A stretch of DNA of 64,000 nt from Archivesica marissinica (Eukaryota; Mollusca; Bivalvia; Venerida; Vesicomyidae): contig CM026403.1 of the NCBI GenBank assembly GCA_014843695.1, positions 7,641,728 to 7,705,727 of the forward strand. Reading direction: 5' to 3'. This document shows positions 22,313 to 33,807 of the stretch, one piece after another. The position numbers and the translations under genes are program-made. Each line of letters opens with the position of its first letter. The first letter of the stretch is position 1. Below the pieces are notes generated by a model that saw nothing but the letters and a program-made list of their open reading frames with translations, was not told the DNA's origin and made no database searches.

Positions 22313-23795
22313 GGGTAAAGACACTGGTTCCAACTCTACCAGACAGGATTGCTCATGCAAGGGTTAATGCACTGGTTCCAACTCTACCAGACAGGATTTC
22401 CCATGCAAGGGTAAAGTCACTGGTTCCAACTCTACCAGACAGGAATGCCCATGTAAGGGTAAAGACACTGGTTCCAACTCTACCAGACAGGATTGCTCAT
22501 GCAAGGGTTAATGCACTGGTTCCAACTCTACCAGACAGGATTTCCCATGCAAGGGTAAAGACACTGGTTCCAACTCTACCTGACAGGATTGCCCATGCAA
22601 GGGTAAAGACACTGGTTCCAACTCTACCTGACAGGATTGCCCATGCAAGGGTAAATGCACTGGTTCCAACTCTACCTGACAGGATTGCCCATGTAAGGGT
22701 AAAGACACTGGTTCCAACTCTACCAGACAGGATTGCCCATGCAAGGGTAAATACACTGGTTCCAACTCTACCAGACAGGCTTGCCCATGTAAGGGTAAAG
22801 TCACTGGTTCCAACTCTACCAGACAGGATTGCCCATGTAAGGGTAAAGTCACTGGTTCCAACTCTACCAGACAGGAATGCCCATGTAAGGGTAAAGACAC
22901 TGGTTCCAACTCTACCGGACAGGAATGCCCATGTAAGGGTAAATACACTGGTTCCAACTCTACCAGACAGGAATGCCCATGTACGGGTAAAGTCACTGGT
23001 TCCAACTCTACCAGACAGGAATGCCCATGTAAGGGTAAATACACTGGTTCCAACTCTACCGGACAGGAATGCCCATGTAAGGGTAAAGTCACTGGTTCCA
23101 ACTCTACCAGACAGGATTTCCCATGTAAGGGTAAAGTCACTGGTTCCAACTCTACCAGACAGGAATGCCCATGTAAGGGTAAACACTGGTTCCAACTCTA
23201 CCAGACAGGAATGCCCATGTAAGGGTAAAGACACTGGTTCCAACTCTACCAGACAGGAATGCCCATGTAAGGGTAAAGTCACTGGTTCCAACTCTACCAG
23301 ACAGGAATGCCCATGTAAGGGTAAAGACACTGGTTCCAACTCTACCGGACAGGAATGCCCATGTACGGGTAAAGACACTGGTTCCAACTCTACCAGACAG
23401 GAATGCCCATGTAAGGGTAAAGACACTGGTTCCAACTCTACCAGACAGGAATGCCCATGTAAGGGTAAAGACACTGGTTCCAACTCTACCAGACAGGATT
23501 GCCTATGCAATGGTAAATGCACTGGTTCCAAGTCTACCTGACAGGAATGCCCATGTAAGGGTAAATGCACTGGTTCCAACTCTACCTGACAGGAATGCCC
23601 ATGCAAGGGTAAAGACACTGGTTCCAACTCTACCAGACAGGAATGCCCATGTAAGGGTAAAGACACTGGTTCCAACTCTACCAGACAGGAATGCCCATGT
23701 AAGGGTAAAGACACTGGTTCCTACTCTACCAGACAGGAATGCCCATGTAAGGGTAAAGACACTGGTTCCAACTCTACCAGACAGGAATGCCCAGA
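22306..23795. repeat. 48-bp satellite array, about 31 copies
   Basis: The unit is 'cactggttccaactctacca' followed by 'gacaggaatgcccatgtaagggtaaaga'. A 405-codon open frame exists on the minus strand and a shorter one on the plus strand, because 48 is divisible by 3 and the unit lacks stops in those frames. One 46-bp copy near 23178 shifts the frame, which argues against protein selection. Confidence 0.97.
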
Positions 23796-24461
23796 AAGCA
23801 TACCCGATATTTTCTCATAAAAATGGGGAACATTTTATTTTCTCGAACAACACAATAATAACTGATCTCTTTGACAATTTCCGTCATGTTAAGAGTGCTT
23901 GTCCATTACAAATGCATTTCTTTCTTTTGTCTGCCAAAAGTGGTTTCATTCCGATGTTTATTTGGTAATATTGCGATGTGCCGATATACCGAGAAAGTGT
24001 TACCACTCGACGCTATGCTTGGAGATGATCATAATGCCGTAATTATATCGAGAGCTTATCGCAACACTGTCGTATCCGTACATAAAAAAGAAAGCGATAC
24101 AGTAATTTCACGATGAACCATACAATGACGAACATCCAATTTGAGAGTATTGCCTGCCAGCAGGTATGATTCTCCGATAGAATTAGATCATCTATATGTA
24201 GTAACCCAGAATAATGAAACAGTTACTTTCATGGCCAACTGTCATGCAACTGATAAGACAAATTTTGCAATGTAACACACTGACACTGTACATAATATTT
24301 AATACTTATTTCTTATATGAGGCAATATGAAGTTGCATATGAATTTGTATACACTACATTTGAATGAACCTTCATACATATGAAGTGGTCTGAAGTTGTA
24401 TGTATATATATATAGATTTGTTTAATATATATTGATTAAGCAAATCTGATGATGCATGTCA
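23796..24461. other. Single-copy sequence, no recognised gene
   Basis: Overlapping plus-strand open frames of 50-80 codons occur at 23870-24116. They match nothing I recognise and lack splice or start context, so I do not call them genes. Confidence 0.45.
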
Positions 24462-24630
24462 TGACCTATCTGAAGTTTTCATACAATTTAACCTATCTGA
24501 AGTTGCATACATTTGAATCTATCTGAAGTTGCCTACAATTTAACCTAACTGAAGTTGCATACATTTGAACCTATCTGAAGTTTTCATACAATTTAACCTA
24601 TCTGAAGTTGCATACATTTGAACCTTTGAA
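24462..24630. repeat. Degenerate repeat of 'acctatctgaagttgcatac'
   Basis: Four to five copies with alternating 'gcatacatttga' and 'tcatacaattta' endings. A related motif returns in the array at 25775. Confidence 0.85.
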
Positions 24631-25020
24631 GCTAATAAATTGTGTAGTCTAGCTAATAAAGAGATTGTGTAGTCTAGCTAATAAATTGTGTAGTCTAGCT
24701 AATAAAGAGGTTGTGTAGTCTAGCTAATAAAGTGTGTAGTCTAGCTAATAAAGAGGTTGTGTAGTCTAGCTAATAAAGAGATTGTGTAGTCTAGCTAATA
24801 AAGAGGTTGTGTAGTCTAGCTAATAAAGAGATTGTGTAGTCTAGCTAATAAATTGTGTAGTCTAGCTAATAAAGAGATTGTGTAGTCTAGCTAATAAAGA
24901 GATTGTGTAGTCTAGCTAATAAATTGTGTAGTCTAGCTAATAAAGAGATTGTGTAGTCTAGCTAATAAAGAGATCGTGTAGTCTAGCTAATAAAGAGATT
25001 GTGTAGTCTTAGCTAATAAA
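24631..25020. repeat. 22/27-bp tandem repeat, about 16 copies
   Basis: The core 'gtgtagtctagctaataaa' is followed by 'ttgt' or by 'gagattgt' / 'gaggttgt', giving two unit lengths mixed along the array. Confidence 0.95.
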
Positions 25021-25077
25021 TTGTTGAAATTTTAAGTTTATTTCACACTTTCCCAAGAAGAGAAATGTTAATTTCTA

Positions 25078-25528
25078 GAACCCACCCATGCCGATTACTT
25101 TGATTCAGTAGAACCCACCCATGCCGATTACTTTGATTCAGTAGAACCCACCCATACCAATTACTTTGATTCAGTAGAACCCACCCATGCCGATTACTTT
25201 GATTCAGTAGAACCCACCCATACCAATTACTTTGATTCAGTAGAACCCACCCATGCCGATTACTTTGATTCAGTAGAACCCACCCATGCCAATTACTTTG
25301 ATTCAGTAGAACCCACCCATGCCAATTACTTTGATTCAGTAGAACCCACCCATGCCAATTACTTTGATTCAGTAGAACCCACCCATGCCAATTACTTTGA
25401 TTCAGTAGAACCTACCCATGCCAATTACTTTGATTCAGTAGAACCCACCCATGCCAGTAGAACCCACCCATGCCGATTACTTTGATTCAGTAGAACCCAC
25501 CCATGCCAATTACTTTGATTCAGTAGAT
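25078..25528. repeat. 33-bp minisatellite, about 14 copies
   Basis: The unit 'cagtagaacccacccatgcc' plus 'aattactttgatt' repeats; one truncated unit lies near 25450. Confidence 0.96.
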
Positions 25529-25774
25529 ATTGAGCAATCAGCAGATGCCAGATTGATTTGTTTATGACACATGCTGTTTATAAATATCAATCAGTAGAAG
25601 TCACGTTTATATAATTCTACAAAGCAGAAACAGTGCTGACAAAAACAAAGTAGAAAAGGAGTACAATTCGAATGATCAAGATATAGGCGAATATTTGGAA
25701 AATCATTCGATTATATTCGAATGCCAAAATCACCTTTCAAAATATGAATATTAAAGTATCTTAAGTAGTATATT

Positions 25775-26040
25775 AACCTATCTGAAGTTTTATACATGCA
25801 TAATTACATGTATATTAACCTATCTGAAATTGTATATATATAAACCTATCTGAAGCTGTATCGATATTAACCTATCTGAAATTGTATATATATAAACCTA
25901 TCTGAAGCTGTATTGATATTAACCTATCTGAAATTGTATATATATAAACCTATCTGAAGCTGTATTGATATTAACCTATCTGAAATTGTATATATATAAA
26001 CCTATCTGAAGCTGTATCGATATTAACCTATCTCAAGTTG
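25775..26040. repeat. About 52-bp tandem repeat, 4-5 copies
   Basis: The unit contains two half-units, 'ttaacctatctgaaattgta' and 'taaacctatctgaagctgta', so it is itself a diverged dimer of the motif seen at 24462-24630. Confidence 0.9.
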
Positions 26041-26336
26041 CATACAAATAAATATTGCTGAAGTTTACATACATATAAACATATCTGAAGTTGCACACAT
26101 AATAATGTGAACTTTTGAAGTTGTATTCATCTGAAACTATTGAAGTTTCATACATACAAACTTACTTGTAATTACACACACGTGCGTCTGTCTGCTACTG
26201 CATACAGAAACCCCCACTTTCACAAATGTATTTATTTTAACAGTATTTGTATTTAAATTGAAAACTGATAACGAATTAGCTGTTATAAACATGCAATGAT
26301 AAATTGTTGTCTAAAACTGTTTAAATGAAGACTTAC
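26041..26336. other. AT-rich, no supported feature
   Basis: Decayed continuation of the 'ctgaagtt' repeat to about 26160, then single-copy sequence. Confidence 0.5.
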
Positions 26337-26374
26337 TTCTCTGTCTTCAATTCCAGAAAATCCTTATACGTCTG
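26337..26374 (-). CDS. Candidate 38-nt mini-exon (low confidence)
   Basis: On the minus strand an acceptor-like 'caaatatag' precedes 38 nt encoding QTYKDFLELKTE, followed by a consensus donor 'gtaagt'. The start phase (0) fits the end phase of the exon at 33808-33915, the nearest upstream exon of the minus-strand gene. The short length and weak pyrimidine tract make chance occurrence quite possible. Confidence 0.25.
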
Positions 26375-26572
26375 CTATATTTGACTAGAAGCTTGTCAGA
26401 TATTTCCCATCATGCATTAGACAGAGAGCAGTAAGCATCTTAAAGACATTGATCTGGATTTTCTCTGGCATGTGACACAAACAAAGCCACATTGATAGGT
26501 GATCTAACCAGCTTCGTAGAACACACACCAAACTGTCACTGCAGGATTATCCAAATATAGACCTGGCAGACC

Positions 26573-26903
26573 TTCCAGCAGTAAATACTACCGGTAGATG
26601 GCCTGAAGTTGTGTTTTACAGTTATTGTCCATAGACCAGAGCTTCCAGCAGTAAATACTACCGGTAGATGGCCTGGAGTTGTGTTTTACAGTGGTATTGT
26701 CCATAGACCAGAGCTTCCAGCAGTAAATACTACCGGTAGATGGCCTGGAGTTGTGTTTTACAGTTATTGTCCATAGACCAGAGCTTCCAGCAGTAAATAC
26801 TACCGGTAGATGGCCTGGAGTTGTGTTTTACAGTTATCGTCCATAGACCAGAGCTTCCAGCAGTAAATACTACCGGTAGATGGCCTGGAGTTGTGTTTTA
26901 CAG
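26573..26903. repeat. 70-bp tandem repeat, 5 copies
   Basis: The unit contains 'ccagcagtaaatactaccgg' and 'ttgtgttttacagttattgt'. One copy has a 3-bp insertion. Copies are nearly identical, which suggests recent expansion. Confidence 0.95.
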
Positions 26904-26926
26904 AATAACAATCTAAATGACATTTC

Positions 26927-27155
26927 AGGGTTCCCTCTGTCTGAATGTTTGTCTGCGCCACTTCTGTCTCCAATTGAAAAACACTGGAGCCAATTTAAAA
27001 CTTGGAGCCAACTAAGAGCCATATAGAGCCATATAGTTCACAAATAAATATTTGAAGCCATGTATTTGACAAAACATGTGTAAAAAAATAACGTTGCGCC
27101 AAATATTTTGGTCAATTCACAAATTATTTTTTTGTCGCAATTGGCGCCATTGGCA
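26927..27155. mobile_element. Possible hAT-like MITE
   Basis: The left end 'cagggttccctctg' and right end 'ggcaaccct(a)' form a short inverted repeat, flanked by CATTT on both sides. The related sequence 'cagggttcccgctgg' occurs at about 20128. Internally it is AT-rich and non-coding. The class assignment is weak. Confidence 0.35.
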
Positions 27156-27302
27156 ACCCTACATTTACAAGGTGTGCTTGCTAGATATGGAACAAGCATT
27201 CCTGTACATGTATTTGTCTATTTACACATTGTTGACATTCTCCTTGCTCAGCATTGACAGTAGCAGGAAATCAACAATTATTTTAATTATTATACCTAAT
27301 AT

Positions 27303-27545
27303 TTAACCCATTCAACACCAAGTAACTGACATGGACTGGTCCATGATATTTTTAGACCAATAAATTAATAACAAAATTACATTTGGATCAGTTCATTTAT
27401 CAAAATGGGTAAAAAAATTCTAAAAATAGTTTTATTACTTGAAAAAAGTGCAGATCCTGATGAGACGGCTCGTCACGAGCCGGCTCATCTGGATCTACAC
27501 TTTTTTGTAAGCCAATTTAGAGGTCTGTGGTGTTGAAAGGGTTAA
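27303..27545 (+). mobile_element. MITE M1, flanked by TTAA
   Basis: TTAA at 27303-27306 and 27542-27545 flank a 235-bp copy with ends CCCATTCAACACCA and CCCTTTCAACACCA and the central palindrome 'gacggctcgtcacgagccgg'. Confidence 0.92.
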
Positions 27546-27601
27546 ATGAAGCAACAATGTAACATACCACTACTCAGGGCTCAAGCTAGACCCAAATGTT
27601 T

Positions 27602-27891
27602 ACAGACGGATCTGTAGTCCAGTGGTAACATGCTGGACTGGTAATCCAAGGATCTCAGGTTTGATCCCCCGTCTGACCCTAATAAAATTAACAGTCTTTC
27701 AGATAGGACGTTAAACCGAGGTCTCATGTCGGTGCTTTACACCGTGCACGTAAAAGAACCAGAGGAGACTCTGGAATGGGTCTCTGTCTGTATCATGCAC
27801 TATCCTCCAACAATCTAAATTGACTAATCTCTTCAGGCGGCGTCACTCATATGGGCAACAGGTTTCGACGATAAATAAACGTAAAACACAC
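27602..27891 (+). mobile_element. SINE-C, full copy with 12-bp target duplication
   Basis: ACCCAAATGTTT lies at 27590-27601 and 27892-27903. The tRNA-like anticodon arm is 'ctggactggtaatccag', so the loop reads ctggtaa with GGT in the anticodon position. Confidence 0.94.
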
Positions 27892-27903
27892 ACCCAAATG
27901 TTT

Positions 27904-28707
27904 GGGAGAAGTGAGAAAGCGCGTGATTTAATGGTATTATTTAATAAATTTCAACATAATACATGTAGGGTTAAAATACACAATATGACCATTAAATACA
28001 ATATTTGGATAGAACTGAGTACTTTACAATGACCAGTGTATCTTACTGGACAATATTTTGTCTGAAAATTGTAAAAAACAAAATTTGAGGGAATAATGGG
28101 GCCCCCAGGTGGCGAAGTCACGGTACCGAGGGTGACTACTTCGCCTAAGTCGCCCTCTAGAATGAGCCGTGTACATATACAGCTAGTAGTTTATTTTTTA
28201 GAATATACGCAGCCTCAGGGAACATTACTCCCATGGTACCAGTTTCCATAGTAACTTTCTGCATTAACACAACATATAATATATTTTAATCACTTTTTAC
28301 AATAATTTAGGGTAACAACACAAATGCAACATAACTGTAGCTAACAAACATTTGTACAGTGCATGCCTATTTGTGCAGTGCATGACTGCTTGTACAGTAT
28401 TTGCTTAGATAAGAAACGGAAATGGCATCATAAAATTTTGCAACATAACTGTAGGCAAAACATAGCCCCTTTTTAATCTATCGGTCAGTGCCAACTACAG
28501 AAACGTGTGAAAAATCAGAATATTAAGAAAGTCAACGTCACTACTGCGAGGTAAGGGGTGGGGGCTCGAAAGGGGGAAACAATAAGCAGAGGAGGCAACA
28601 TAGGGATGACAATATTCCATGTTTGTTTTACCATATGAATGATCGTTGCTCTATTCTTCCTTTGCTGAAAAACAAACTTTTAAATGTCTGTGTGTTCATT
28701 TGTCCGG
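27904..28707. other. Single-copy sequence, no gene recognised
   Basis: It includes a locally GC-rich patch near 28098-28160 ('ggggcccccaggtggcgaag') but no open frame with splice sites. Confidence 0.45.
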
Positions 28708-28717
28708 TGCTTAATTA

Positions 28718-28903
28718 TGTTATATTTATGTTATATTTCGAGTTTTACGCCTGCATCAGCACCATTTTGGGCTATATCGCCGGTGGGCAGTTTACCTAAC
28801 AACACCTTTCCTGGGCAGGCTCCAGCGGTTAACCAGTACCTGGGTGCACCAACCTCCGTAAAAAAACTGCCAACTTTTTCATATAAATGAGATCTGGCCC
28901 CGA
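28718..28903 (-). mobile_element. SINE-D, 5'-truncated, with 10-bp target duplication
   Basis: TGCTTAATTA lies at 28708-28717 and 28904-28913. The copy lacks the tRNA head found at 4567-4833 but keeps the body and tail, as expected for incomplete reverse transcription. Confidence 0.88.
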
Positions 28904-29056
28904 TGCTTAATTACAATTCATTTGTTTGAATGTCTATCAGGTGGGCATACAATACTGTTTGTTTAATGAGAGTTCAATAATGTTCTACATTCTCCATGTG
29001 GAATGCATAAAGAGCCTTTGTTTGGACAATGGATGTAGTGTCCACTTCATTAATTT

Positions 29057-29224
29057 AAGTTCTTACAACTTATATTAATCACTCTTGAGACCTCATTCCT
29101 GATGGAATCCATCGCCACACGGAAGAGAGAAAGAGGCAATGCGGAATTTAAATGCTTTGCCTAAGGGCACAATCGTAACGGCTCCAGCGGGGCGAGAACT
29201 CTGGCCTTTCGCACCTGAAGCGAA
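29057..29224 (-). mobile_element. SINE-B, head truncated by an array
   Basis: Tail, body and part of the head match, ending at 'gcacctgaagcgaa'. The 36/29-bp array begins about 25 bp later. Confidence 0.85.
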
Positions 29225-29249
29225 GCAGACGAAGGGGAATCACCATAAC

Positions 29250-31885
29250 TACAGTAATGCTGCTGTGTCCTCCATAACCACAGTAATGCTGCCATGTCCG
29301 CCAGAACCAAGAACCACAGTATTGGTGCCATGTCCTCCAGAACCAAGGTAATGGAGCTGTGTCCTCCAGAACCAAGAACCACAGTAATGGTGCCATGTCC
29401 TCCAGAACCAAGAACCACAGTATTGGTGCCATGTCCTCCAGAACCAAGGTAAAGGTGCTGTGTCCTCCAGAACCAAGAACCACAGTAATGCTGCCATGTC
29501 CTCCAGAACCAAGAACCACAGTAATGCTGCCATGTCCTCCAGAACCAAGAACCACAGTAATGCTGCCATGTCCTCCAGAACCAAGAACCACAGTATTGGT
29601 GTCATGTCCTCCAGAACCAAGAACCATATTATTGGTGCCATGTCCTCCAGAACCAAGGTAATGGTACTGTGTCCTCCAGAACCAAGAACCACAGTATTGG
29701 TGCCATGTCCTCCAGAACCAAGGTAATGGAGATGTGTCCTCCAGAACCAAGAACCACAGTAATGGTGCCATGTCCTCCAGAACCAAGAACCACAGTATTG
29801 GTGACATGTCCTCCAGAACCAAGGTAAAGGTGCTGTGTCCTCCAGAACCAAGAACCACAGTAATGCTGCCATGTCCTCCAGAACCAAGAACCACAGTAAT
29901 GCTGCCATGTCCTCCAGAACCAAGAACCACAGTAATGCTGCCATGTCCTCCAGAACCAAGAACCACAGTATTGGTGCCATGTCCTCCAGAACCAAGAACC
30001 ACAGTATTGGTGCCATGTCCTCCAGAACCAAGGTAATGGTACTGTGTCCTCCAGAACCAAGAACCACAGTATTGGTGCCATGTCCTCCAGAACCAAGAAC
30101 CACAGTATTGGTGCCATGTCCTCCAGAACCAAGGTAATGGTACTGTGTCCTCCAGAACCAAGAACCACAGTAATGCTGCCATGTCCTCCAGAACCAAGAA
30201 CCACAGTATTGGTGCCATGTCCTCCAGAACCAAGGTAAAGGTGCTGTGTCCTCCAGAACCAAGAACCAAGGTAATGGTGCTGTGTCCTCCAGAACCAAGA
30301 ACCACAGTAGTGGTGTCATGTCCTCCAGAACCAAGGTAATGGTGCTGTGTCCTCCAGAACCAAGTATTGGTGCCATGTCCTCCAGAACCAAGGTAATGGT
30401 ACTGTGTCCTCCAGAACCAAGATAATGGCACTGTGTCCTCCAGAACCAAGAACCACAGTATTGGTGCCATGTCCTCCAGAACCAAGGTAATGGAGCTGTG
30501 TCCTCCAGACCCAAGAACCACAGTATTGCTGCCATGTCCTCCAGAACCAAGAACCACAGTATTGGTGCCATGTCCTCCAGAACCAAGAACCACAGTATTG
30601 GTGCCATGTCCTCCAGAACCAAGGTAATGGAGCTGTGTCCTCCAGAACCAAGAACCACAGTATTGGTGCCATGTCCTCCAGAACCAAGGTAATGGAGCTG
30701 TGTCCTCCAGAACCAAGGTAATGGAGCTGTGTCCTCCAGAACCAAGAACCACAGTATTGGTGCCATGTCCTCCAGAACCAAGGTAATGGAGCTGTGTCCT
30801 CCAGAACCAAGAACCACAGTATTGGTGCCATGTCCTCCAGAACCAAGGTAATGGTGCTGTGTCCTCCAGAACCAAGAATCACAGTATTGGTGCGATGTCC
30901 TCCAGAACCAAGAACCACAGTATTGGTGCCATGTCATCCAGAACCAAGAACCACAGTATTGGTGTCATGTCCTCCAGAACCAAGGTAATGGAGCTGTGTC
31001 CTCCAGAACCAAGAACCACAGTATTGGTGCCATGTCCTCCAGAACCAAGGTAATGGTGCTGTGTCCTCCAGAACCATGGTAATGTGTCCTCCAGAACCAA
31101 GAACCACAGTATTGGTGCCATGTCCTCCATAACCACAGTAATGGTGCTGTGTCCTCCAGAACCAAGAACCACAGTATTGGTGCCATGTCCTCCAGAACCA
31201 AGGTAATGGAGCTGTGTCCCCCAGAACCAAGGTAATGGAGCTGTGTCCTCCAGAACCAAGAACCACAGTATTGGTGCCATGTCCTCCAGAACCAAGAACC
31301 ACAGTATTGGTGCCATGTCCTCCAGAACCAAGAACCACAGTATTGGTGCCATGTCCTCCAGAACCAAGGTAATGGAGCTGTGTCCTCCAGAACCAAGAAC
31401 CACAGTATTTGTGCCATGTCCTCCAGAACCAAGGTAATGGAGCTGTGTCCTCCAGAACCAAGAACCACAGTATTGCTGCCATGTCCTCCAGAACCAAGGT
31501 AATGGTGCTGTGTCCTCCAGAACCAAGAACCACAGTATTGGTGCCATGTCCTCCAGAGCCAAGGTAATGGAGCTGTGTCCTCCAGAACCAAGAACCACAG
31601 TATTGGTGCCATGTCCTCCAGAACCAAGGTAATGGAGCTGTGTCCTCCAGAACCAAGAACCACAGTATTGGTGCCATGTCCTCCAGAACCAAGAACCACA
31701 GTATTGGTGCCATGTCCTCCAGAACCAAGGTAATGGAGGTGTGTCCTCCAGAACCAAGAACCACAGTAATGCTGCCATGTCCTCCAGAACCAAGAACCAC
31801 AGTAATGCTGCCATGTCCTCCAGAGCCAAGGTAATGGTGCTGTGTCCTCCAGAACCAAGAACCACAGTATTGGTGCCATGTCCTC
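29250..31885. repeat. 36/29-bp satellite array, 2.6 kb
   Basis: Every unit shares 'tgtcctccagaaccaag'. The long form (36 bp) adds 'aaccacagtaatgctgcca' or a variant; the short form (29 bp) adds 'gtaatggagctg'. Long and short forms are interspersed, giving 65- and 101-bp higher-order steps. Open frames up to 575 codons on the minus strand arise because no unit carries a stop in the frames the length changes cycle through. Confidence 0.97.
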
Positions 31886-31887
31886 CA

Positions 31888-31985
31888 ACAAAGCCATTAA
31901 ATCCACATAGTGTAGCTGCAGCTGCTCTTCTCTCTCATTCTCAATGATGGATTCCAACAAGAATGAAGTCTCAGAAACCATTACC
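31888..31985 (+). mobile_element. Degenerate SINE-B body
   Basis: The stretch 'cttctctctcattctcaatg' then 'atggattccaacaagaatga' resembles the SINE-B body ('gatggattccatcaggaatg'). It borders the array on the right, in the opposite orientation to the SINE-B copy on the left. Confidence 0.6.
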
Positions 31986-32416
31986 GGTACACAAAAGGTA
32001 TATAAGAATCTGATTCGCAGTAGAGCTAAAATACACTTGGTATAAATGAAACTATGTGTGCACAGTTGCAGGATCAGGACTTCAATGACATGGTTGAACT
32101 GAGGTTAAGCCTGGAAATCACTAGAATTAGTGATAACTTCCATCAAAGACAACTTGCTATAAGCTGATTAGGTATATACCATTCAAGAGTCTATTAATAA
32201 CATAATGTAGTTTCACTATGAATGGAAATATCACTGATCAATTCTTGCTCTGCAAGCTTGTCATTGACGTTGGACAATATTATTGAAATGTCAAGGAGTT
32301 TCGTCAATGAATTGTAGATGGAGCCATGGATGGAGAAATTCTGTACAGCGGATATATAATGCTGTGAATTATCCTTCTTCAGCGGGGAGTGTCCTGTTGA
32401 CTCGCTTCAAATTTCT
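31986..32416. other. Single-copy sequence, no recognised feature
   Basis: No repeat, exon signal or SINE found by eye. Confidence 0.45.
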
Positions 32417-32768
32417 TTAACCCTTTCCCTCATAGAAGCACCTCTTGGTGCCATTACCAATATGGTATACATTGACAATGTAGTAGCCAAACCAATGTTC
32501 ATAATTAACCCTTTCCCTCATAGAAGCACCTCTTGGTGCCATTACCAATATAGTATACATTGACAATGTAGTAGCCAAACCAATGTTCATAATTAACCCT
32601 TTCCCTCATAGAAGCACCTCTTGATACCATTACCAATACGACATACATTGACAATGTAGTAGCCAAACCAATGTTCATAATTAACCCTTTCCCTCATAGA
32701 AGCACCTCTTGACGTCATTACCAATACGACATACATTGACAATGTAGCAGCCAAACCAATGTTAGTAA
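32417..32768. repeat. 88-bp tandem repeat, 4 copies, derived from the M4 left end
   Basis: 'ttaaccctttccctcataga' starts at 32417, 32505, 32593 and 32681. Each unit restates TTAA plus the first 84 bp of the MITE. Confidence 0.96.
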
Positions 32769-32920
32769 TAAAGGCCAGAATCTCATGTAGTCCCAGTAAT
32801 ATCTATGGAGGTGGGATAGATATGGCAACTATTTATCCACTGCATGATAGTTAAATGGCTGTCGTTTGTATGGAGATATAATAGTATATTAACATAAATC
32901 TCTATGAAGGAAAGAGTTAA
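32417..32920 (+). mobile_element. MITE M4 with amplified left end
   Basis: TTAA lies at 32417-32420 and 32917-32920. The right end 'tctctatgaaggaaagagtt' is the inverted partner of the left end 'aaccctttccctcatagaag'. The left 88 bp are present four times in tandem. The single-unit copy of the same MITE is at 56097-56336. Confidence 0.9.
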
Positions 32921-32968
32921 AATGAGCTGTTTTCACCTGTGACAAGTGTTTTCCTTTGGCATCATTAG

Positions 32969-33271
32969 AAAATAAATTCTTACAACACTAAGTTAAATTG
33001 CTCTCGAGACCTTATTCCTGGTGGAATCCATCGCCATGAGGGAGAGAGATAATGTGGAATTTAAGGGCTGAAAATAAGTTCTTACAATACTAGTTAAATT
33101 GCTCTCGAGACCTTATTCCTGGTGGAATCCATCGCCATGAGGGAGAGAGATAATGTGGAATTTAAGGGCTGAAAATAAGTTCTTACAATACTAGTTAAAT
33201 TGCTCTCGAGACCTCATTCCTGGTGGAATCCATCGCCATGAGGGAGAGAGATAATGTGGAATTTAAGGGCT
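32969..33271 (-). repeat. SINE-B tail repeated three times, 101-bp period
   Basis: Each unit contains the SINE-B tail and body from 'aaataagttcttacaa' to 'aatgtggaatttaagggctg' in reverse. Units start near 32970, 33071 and 33172 and are nearly identical. Confidence 0.93.
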
Positions 33272-33393
33272 GAACTACTTGATTCAAAGCCTGGCATAGA
33301 GCGATTAATCTAGAGCTTAAAATGTTGTGAATCAAGTTCTGAAATATCATGTCCAACACACAAGGTCTTGGAATATTCAAAAAGGAGGGCCTG

Positions 33394-33624
33394 AAACCAT
33401 ATGATTCTGGATACCGATCAAACAGTATTTGCAAAGAACATAGAGCCAGATCAACTGCCACGGAACATGCCGTCTGATCAGGCTCTATGCTGTTTGCTAT
33501 TCAGATGATCTTGCTAAGACATTTGGCTATGTAACAAACAACATAGATCCTGATCAGCATGCAGCGTTGTGTTGTTTGCTATGTTGTTTGCAAAGGCCTT
33601 TAAATGCATCCAGAATCAAATGGG
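33394..33624 (+). mobile_element. MITE M3, copy 2, degenerate ends
   Basis: It aligns with 16534-16772 through 'aacagtatttgcaaagaaca' and 'gatgatcttgctaagacatt'. The left terminus is 'accatatgattctggatac' and the right 'aatcaaatgggtta'; the left TTAA is lost. Confidence 0.85.
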
Positions 33625-33807
33625 TTAGTTTAAACATATTTTATCCGGATCAAATACATATGTACACATATACATATATAAACACAATTGTTATACATTG
33701 GAACTGATATGGATCGAGAGACAAGCTTAAAGCTTATATGAATCCCTTCCCATGACTTGTACATGGAGATGCTGATTAACACTGACTAACAGGTATATAG
33801 TACTTAC
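33625..33807. other. Intronic sequence next to the exon
   Basis: AT-rich, with 'acatatacatatata' near 33665; contains the donor side of the exon at 33808. Confidence 0.5.

Noticed and set aside
22497..23968. 405-codon minus-strand frame with a 16-residue repeat (LPLHGHSCLVELEPVS)
   Set aside because: It is the 48-bp unit translated. A 46-bp unit shifts the frame and the protein changes register without harm, which argues against selection.
23871..24116. 81-codon plus-strand frame in single-copy DNA
   Set aside because: Similar-length frames overlap it in another phase, no domain is recognised, and no splice or start context supports it.
29148..31981. Open frames of 200-575 codons on both strands
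   Set aside because: They lie in the 36/29-bp array and follow its unit exactly, several overlap in different frames, and none has splice sites, a domain or non-repetitive sequence beyond SINE remnants.
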